Shown here one piece after another: positions 57,695-64,000 of a stretch of 64,000 nt of DNA. Made by a program: the position numbers and the translations under genes. Positions within the stretch are counted from its first letter, which is position 1. Every line of letters starts with the position of its first letter. The stretch covers positions 191,001 to 255,000 of the forward strand of contig OZ038390.1 in NCBI GenBank assembly GCA_964036045.1, given 5' to 3'. Below the pieces are notes generated by a model that saw only the letters and a program-made list of their open reading frames with translations, searched no databases and was not told where the DNA came from. The DNA comes from Eutreptiella sp. 'Long Island Sound 2002'. Lineage: Eukaryota > Euglenozoa > Euglenophyceae > Eutreptiales > Eutreptiaceae.

Positions 57695-59767
57695 TTGTCC
57701 GACGGACAATAGGATATTCCCCCTAACCTTATCCTTTTGTCCGACGGACAATTTTAAATTGTCCGTCGGACGTTTTTTTATTGTCCGTCGGACGATTTGT
57801 CTTTCGTAGCATTTGACGGACATAACTTTATTCGTTGTTTCACAGCCACTTTTACTTACCACAGGCTGCAATGAGTTGTCCCGCTGACGATTTTTTTCGA
57901 ACAAATTTAAATTGTCCGTCGGACAATTTTTTATTGTCCGTCGGACGATTGTCTTTCGTAGCATTTGACGGACAGAACCTTATCCTTTTGTCCGACGGAC
58001 AATTTTAAATTGTCCGTCGGACAATTTTTTATTGTCCGTCGGACGATTTGTCTTTCGTAGCATTTGACGGACATAACTTTATTCGTTGTTTCACAGCCAC
58101 TTTTACTTACCACAGGCTGCAATGAGTTGTCCCGCTGACGATTTTTTTCGAACAAATTTAAATTGTCCGTCGGACAATTTTTTATTGTCCGTCGGACGAT
58201 TGTCTTTCGTAGCATTTGACGGACAGAACCTTATCCTTTTGTCCGACGGACAATTTTGAATTGTCCGTCGGACAATTTTTTATTTCCCGTCGGACGATTT
58301 GTCTTTCGTAGCATTTGACGGACAGAACTTTATTCGTTGTTTCACAGCCACTTTTACTTACCACAGGCTGCAATGAGTTGTCCCGCTGACGATTTTTTTC
58401 GAACAAATTTAAATTGTCCGTCGGACAATTTTTTATTGTCCGTCGGACGACTGTCTTTCGTAGCATTTGACGGACAGAACCTTATCCTTTTGTCCGACGG
58501 ACAATTTTGAATTGTCCGTCGGACAATTTTTTATTTCCCGTCGGACGATTTGTCTTTCGTAGCATTTGACGGACAGAACTTTATTCGTTGTTTCACAGCC
58601 ACTTTTACTTACCACAGGCTGCAATGAGTTGTGCCGCTGACAATTTTTTTCGGACAATGTTAAATTGTCCGTTGGACAATTTTTTATTGTCCGTCGGACG
58701 ATTTGTCTTTCGTAGCATTTGACGGACAGAACCTTATCCTTTTGTCCGATGGACAATTTTAAATTGTCCGTCGGACAATTTTTTATTTCCCGTCGGACGA
58801 TTTGTCTTTCGTAGCATTTGACGGACAGAACTTTATTCGTTGTTTCACAGCCACTTTTACTTACCACAGGCTGCAATGAGTTGTCCCGCTGACAATTTTT
58901 TTCGGACAATGTGAAATTGTCCGTCGGACAATTTTTTATTGTCCGTCGGACGATTTGTCTTTCGTAGCATTTGACGGACAGAACTTTTTTCGTTGTTTCA
59001 CAGTCACTTTTACTTACCACAGGCTGCAATGAGGTGTCCCGTTGACGATTTTTTTCGGCCAATCTTAAATTGTCCGTCGGACAATTTTTTATTGTCCGTC
59101 GGACGATTTGTCTTTTGTAGCATTTGACGGACAGAACCTTATCCTTTTGTCCGACGGACAATTTTAAATTGTCCGTCATACAATTTTTTCTTGTCCGTCG
59201 GACGGTTTGTCTTTCGTAGCATTTGACGGACAGATCTTTTTTCGTTGTTTCACAGCCACTTTTACTTACCACAGGCTGCAATGAGTTGTCCCGCTGACGA
59301 TTTTTTTAGGACAATTTTTAAATGTCCGCTGGACGATTGTGCATTTTCTGTTGGACGATTCAACATCGACCGTCGGACAATTTTTCATTTTTTAGCCGTT
59401 CACGGACACAACTTCCTTGCGTGTTTCATAGCCAGTTTTACCACAGGCTGCAATCAGCTGTCCCGGAGACGATTGTTTTTTGTCCGACGGACAATTTTAA
59501 ATTGTCCGTCCGACAATTTTTTATTGTCCGTCGGACGATTTGTCTTTCGTAGCATTTGACGGACAGAACTTTATTCGTTATTTCACAGCCACCTTTACTT
59601 ACCACAGGCTGCAATGAGTTGTCCCGCTGACGATTTTTTTCGGACAATTTTTAAATGTCCGCTGGATAATTGTGCATTTTCTGTCGGACATTTCGACATC
59701 GACCGTCGGACGATTTTTCATTTTTTAGCCGTTCACGGACACAACTTCCTTGCTTGTTTCATAGCCA
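57695..59767. repeat. Palindromic satellite block, 2073 bp
   Basis: Several private palindrome-breaking changes: cggacgttttttt near 57769, tccgttggac near 58669, tccgatggac near 58746 and ttttttcttgtcc near 59185. Stop-free minus frame 58433-59281 survives them. Confidence 0.92.
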
Positions 59768-60556
59768 ACACACAATGGTATGTACAAAATTTGTAACATC
59801 GTCACGCAACAAACTAGGATTTTTTGAACCGTGAAGTGGACCACTTAGACATTCCTTTTTGCGATTTTAGTAATAATGATACGTCTTTACTACCTGCAAT
59901 ATCACTGTGTCAAGATTTTTGCGGACAAAAGAGGTTGGGGAAAGTTGCAATAGTTAGGATAATTTGTGGCTTACAGTTTAGAATGTATTTCCTGCCTTTG
60001 AATTATGGCTAGATCGAGCATTTGGACCATATATATATTTCCTCAAGGAGCTAGGGTTGCTGAGATTCCTCGTTCAGCAAATTGGTGAAATCCTTCTCAG
60101 CCTTTGGGTACAAGCCTATGCGGGTTACACAGAAGGATTTCCCGAAGGTATGTGGCATTGTAGAGGCATGTACACATTTGGAATCTCTAAGATTCTTGTC
60201 AAGGAGGGGGGCGGGATGGTCTCAGCACACTCAGAGGGAGATCTAGCTCCTAAGAAGGTGCCATGGCGGCCATGTGCAAAAATCATGAGCTTCAATGAGA
60301 CCTTTGTTCTGCACCATGGAAGTTTTTGGATACAGCTTGCAATAGACAGCACTGCGCACAAGACACAACACATTGCTCACAGCACGACATGGTGCAAAGA
60401 ATACAAAACAGATCTCCCAGCAAAGCTGACTAAAAGCCCAACAACAAGCTGTCCCCGAGACAACACTCTCCATACAGCGTATCACTGTGCACATCGATCG
60501 GCAACGTCACCGAATGCAACAGATTGGAAAAAACATCACATGGCACAAATCATTGT
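59768..60556. other. Segment X of L cassette 4
   Basis: L-type atatatatat run; aaaagccc as in the M copies. Confidence 0.6.
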
Positions 60557-60756
60557 CCGCGTCCGAACGGGCCAGCAACGAACAGATTCGGCCGTTAAGC
60601 GCCGCACATGGGGCACAATCAGACAAAGATACCCTGCAAACGGGGAACCAGGGCCCAAGTAAGCAAGAAGCACACACAAATGGGCCGACAAAATGGGCCC
60701 GCGGCCTCAACTGCGCGCATGTCCCCCCCCACCCCACCCCATGCCATTGTCTCCTG
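60557..60756. repeat. Block D1 of L cassette 4
   Basis: As 3865-4064; partner D2 at 61731. Confidence 0.85.
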
Positions 60757-60954
60757 CGCAAGAGGGACATGGACAAACCCTAGCCCCCTAGGGGGGAGGG
60801 GCGGAAGGGGCGGGGCAGCGCATGCCGCGATACCCCCAGGGAAGGAAGGGCAGGGTGTTACGCAAAAGGGAGGGACATGTGTGCGGCCTAAATGATGGGT
60901 GCTGAGCATGAGCCTATGAACGGCATTGCAGGTGGGAAGGACTTTGGTTTTGGA

Positions 60955-61055
60955 AGGAGATTGGCCCATTGGCCTCCACAAAGTGGCGCTGATAGCACCA
61001 AAGCTGCCTAGTAAGGAGCGAGTATATACCGAAAAAAAATAGACACTTAGAAAGT
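60955..61055 (-). ncRNA. SL RNA gene, G8A leader class
   Basis: Leader exon 61030-61055, donor GT at 61029-61028; same as L cassettes 1 and 2. Confidence 0.92.
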
Positions 61056-61259
61056 GTACCTCTATGGGCGCGTGCGTAACATAACGTCCTCGGGGCAACG
61101 CATTCACGCGAAGGCATGTTGGCGCGGGGGTTTTTCGGACCCCCCACCGCTCGTTAGGACCCCCCTCCCCCATAGCTCGACGCCACCGTCTCGGATTCGC
61201 AAAATGAGTGACGTTTTGGACTCAGCGACCCCGAAATAGGGGGGGGTTACTGTGTCAAT

Positions 61260-61389
61260 AGCTCATTTTAGGATATGGGTGACTATTACCGACTCGGTAG
61301 GCTCTGCCCGTTCCTAACCAGACTCGGTAGGATCTGCCTGTCTAGGAACGGGCAGATCCTACCGAGTCACCCATATCCTGAAATGAGCT
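61260..61389. repeat. 130-bp foldback element
   Basis: Complete; the flank after it reads ggttggcatggg, a private change near 61416. Confidence 0.85.
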
Positions 61390-61554
61390 CAAGACGGCGC
61401 GGGCGGCTGGTTGGCATGGGAGGGGGCCGCCGGGAGCATGGCGGCACGCAGTGGCACATGCGCCATGTGTGCACCAGGTTGGGAGGGAGGGGAGGAAGCT
61501 GATTGGAGGGGGGACGTGGGGTGCACCGCAGGGGGGTGCCTGAGAAGGGGCAAT

Positions 61555-61560
61555 AAAAAA
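61555..61560 (-). terminator. Pol III terminator of 5S gene
   Basis: T6 run on the minus strand after the 5S 3' helix. Confidence 0.9.
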
Positions 61561-61677
61561 GCGTACAGCACCCAGTGTTCCCAAGTGGTCTCCCACCTCA
61601 GTACTAACTGGGCCTGACCAGGCTTAACTGCTGAAATCGACGGGTTCAGGTGTATTCCCAGTAGTATGGCCGTACGC
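61559..61677 (-). rRNA. 5S rRNA gene (loop C one base short)
   Basis: Same sequence as 4867-4985. Confidence 0.95.
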
Positions 61678-61730
61678 ATTAGTGCTGCGCGGACGCCCGA
61701 TTTGCGGGCAGGGGAAGGGAGGGGGGTGGA

Positions 61731-61931
61731 CCGCGTCCGAACGGGCCAGCAACGAACAGATTTGCCCGTTAAGAGCCGCACATGGGGCACAATCAGACAA
61801 AGATACCCTGCAAACAGGGAACCAGGGCCCAAGTAATGAAGAAGCACGCACAAATGGGCCGAGAAAATGTGACCGCGGCCTCAACTGCGCGCATGCCCCC
61901 CCCCCACCCCACCCCACCCCATTGTCTCCTG
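61731..61931. repeat. Block D2 of L cassette 4
   Basis: As 5039-5239. Confidence 0.85.
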
Positions 61932-61933
61932 TC

Positions 61934-62285
61934 TTTGTGGGCCATCTCTTCAGCTTGAGGTTTATGAACCTCTAGAGGACACCTAGGAGGTCACACTCAT
62001 GCTGTCAGGCTCCATGATAATGCATCGACGTTGCCCTGGGAGGGTGCCTTGGGTTGCCGACTATCACTGAAAACAACCATCCTGAAAAGGCCGAAAAGTT
62101 ACGTAGTAAAACGGTGAAATTTGTACAAAAAAAAGGTTTGTGGGCCATCTCTTCAGCTTGAGGTTCAGGAACCTCTAGAGGACACCGAGGAGGTCACATT
62201 CATGCTGTCAGGCTCCATGACAATGCATCCACGTTGCCCTGGGGGGGTGCCTTGGGTTGCCGACTATCATTGAAAACAACCATCC
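61934..62285. repeat. 203-bp-period direct duplication
   Basis: Copies start at 61934 and 62137, with intact gaggttcaggaacctc. Confidence 0.85.
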
Positions 62286-63012
62286 TTGGGGCCAGGGTTG
62301 CCTTGGGCTTGGGTTCGGTCCCATGTGCCTGAGTTTGCGTTCCAAATGAATGTATTGCCATGCAACACACATGAATGTTGTCCTCCATACCTCAATAGCA
62401 TGCCTATATGTCTACCCCAGCAATGCCTGGCCCTTGTGAATGGGCTCCCGCCCCCTGGAGATCCCTTGTTCAGGGAGAGTCCAGGGTGGTGGGTCAGGCT
62501 GCACAGTGTAGGCCACAGACACAGAACGTGTTCCCATGTTTTTGTGCCCGAAAACTTGGAAGGTTTTAGGAAATTGTTTTATGCCTATATGTCTACCCTG
62601 AAACAGGCACAGGCACAGGGCATCATTGGATCATTGTGGAATCATGATGGAATCTAAATGTGCACAAAATGGAGTATTGAATATGCACAAATAGTAACAA
62701 ATATGCAGCAATTACTACATTTATGTATCCGCGATGTGAACGCGCGCGCTTGTCTGGTTACACCCCCCCACTAGGACACAACCCAGGGGGGCACACCATG
62801 GGGCCGTGGCCGAAAAACCACAACAAGACAAGCGAGTGCCAAAAAAAATAGAAAATGTGGGTTAAGAGCAACCCCAAGGGGGAAGAGAATGGGGTTACGC
62901 CACTACGGCATATTCCGGCCCAACCTACGAGGGAGATAGGGGGACTCCAGCAACCTAGGGCGTGTAGACTTAAGTACTTCCCCAAGGCGAGAGGTACCAA
63001 GGGGTGAAGGCC
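62286..63012. other. L-cassette tail 4, unidentified
   Basis: As 5594-6320; private gacttaagtac near 62970. Confidence 0.55.
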
Positions 63013-63805
63013 ATCAAGGGGAGCATCCCGGGTGAGCAACTATGGGTTGGAGTGTAATGTAATCATAGAGAGGAAGGCATTTGTGAAGTGGAATGCATTC
63101 TGAAGGTGGTAGGAGGCCGTGGTGCAGTGCAAAGTATACCCAGCACCCTCCTTGTGTGGCGAAAAACATCCCCAATTTTTACCCCGATTTTACTAGTGAG
63201 CGGTGGACCTTAATGGAGCTGCGGCGGATGGACAATGTTTTGGTTTGGCAAAGCGGGTTCGGATGTCGATGCCCTGATCCCAGAGACCTCACCAACGCCA
63301 TTGGCTTGGGGCACAGAAGCTGTGGATACATCCTGAAGGGGTCCCTTGGGTTGCCGACTATGCCTATGGAGAACTACCCAGAAACATGCCTTTTTTGTAT
63401 GTATGGTTTGTGGTAAACAGCGGAGAGACCAACAAGGGGAGTGCCATGCATTTTGAATGACAATGCATGGTGGCTTTTTGTGCAATTGCTACGGGAACAA
63501 ATCCACCAATGAACATCTCATCACATTAATGCCAGAGAGTCACCCGTGAGGCTGAACCTTTAGTAGGTAGCACGTTCAGCGTGGATAATCCACGTTGTCT
63601 TGCAGGGTGCTCACAGGCTCTGCAATCGCCGTGCATTTTTTTTGCTTCACTGTTGACTACCCTAACCACAGCTGTGCTACCGAGCTTCGTGCAGTGCATG
63701 AGCTTTTGAATGACAATGCATGGTGTGGTTCGGTTAAATCGCCAGGGCAGTAGGGTTCACCCAGATAGCTAGGATCCATAGAGCGAAAAAAAAACCAAAA
63801 AAAAA
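63013..63805. repeat. Module, 5' truncated (copy 4, position 2)
   Basis: Same junction as 6321; private ggagtgtaatg near 63050 and ctaccgagc near 63679. Confidence 0.88.
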
Positions 63806-63942
63806 TTGTCCGACGGACAATAGGATATTCCCCCTAACCTTATCCTTTTGTCCGACGGACAATTTTAAATTGTCCGTCGGACAATTTTTTATTGTCCGTC
63901 GGACGATTTGTCTTTCGTAGCATTTGACGGACAGAACTTTAT
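63806..63942. repeat. Minimal satellite block, 137 bp
   Basis: As 7114-7250. Confidence 0.9.
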
Positions 63943-64000
63943 GCCTATGGAGAACTACCCAGAAACATGCCTTTTTTGTATGTATGGTTTGTGGTAACCA
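63943..64000. repeat. Module, first 58 bp, cut by window end
   Basis: Start of the position-3 module of copy 4 (gcctatggag to gtggtaacca). Confidence 0.88.

Larger units (their letters stand above)
56834..64000. repeat. Higher-order repeat copy 4 (partial, cut by window end)
   Basis: Collinear with copy 1 positions 142 onward: module, 2073-bp satellite block, complete L cassette, truncated module at 63013, 137-bp satellite, then the first 58 bp of the next module at the window edge. Confidence 0.9.

Overview
The window is nuclear DNA of a euglenid, most likely Euglena gracilis or a close relative. Two RNA genes on the minus strand show this. One is a spliced-leader (SL) RNA gene. One of its seven copies carries, base for base, the 26-nt leader I know from E. 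gracilis (ACTTTCTGAGTG followed by TCTATTTTTTTTCG and a GT donor). The other is a 119-bp 5S rRNA gene with a T6 terminator. Linkage of SL RNA and 5S rRNA genes is a known E. gracilis arrangement. I find no convincing protein gene, no tRNA, no CRISPR array and no transposase.

Almost everything else is a higher-order repeat (HOR). Copy 1 runs 142-19658, copy 2 19659-36324, copy 3 36325-56833, and copy 4 starts at 56834 and is cut by the window end. Each copy is a string of an ~861-bp module (23 near-full copies plus fragments) alternating with blocks of a palindrome-rich satellite whose core is TTGTCCGTCGGACAA. Satellite blocks have set sizes (137, 486, ~639, 891, 1822, 2073 bp), mostly multiples of a ~251-bp unit added to a 137-bp minimum.

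Twice per HOR copy the satellite is followed by a cassette. The long (L) cassettes, near 3.1-6.3, 22.6-25.8, 39.0-42.3 and 59.8-63.0 kb, hold a 789-bp unknown segment, a 200-bp block (D1), the SL RNA gene, a 130-bp foldback hairpin, the 5S gene, a second copy of the block (D2), a 203-bp-period duplication and a 727-bp tail. The short (M) cassettes, near 9.9-12.05, 29.5-31.6 and 47.1-49.2 kb, are identical up to the loop of the hairpin. There they break and continue into two ~197-bp G-rich tandem repeats and a module fragment, so they have an SL gene but no 5S gene.

The SL genes fall into three leader classes: one canonical (40269-40294), three with a G8A change, and three 25-nt leaders with two changes. 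All four 5S copies are one base short in loop C. The SL/5S loci may therefore be variant or decaying copies amplified with the satellite. The only non-repetitive stretch is 42252-44127 in copy 3. It replaces ~631 bp of a module and contains a TC microsatellite, a paired 22-bp repeat and several strong small hairpins.
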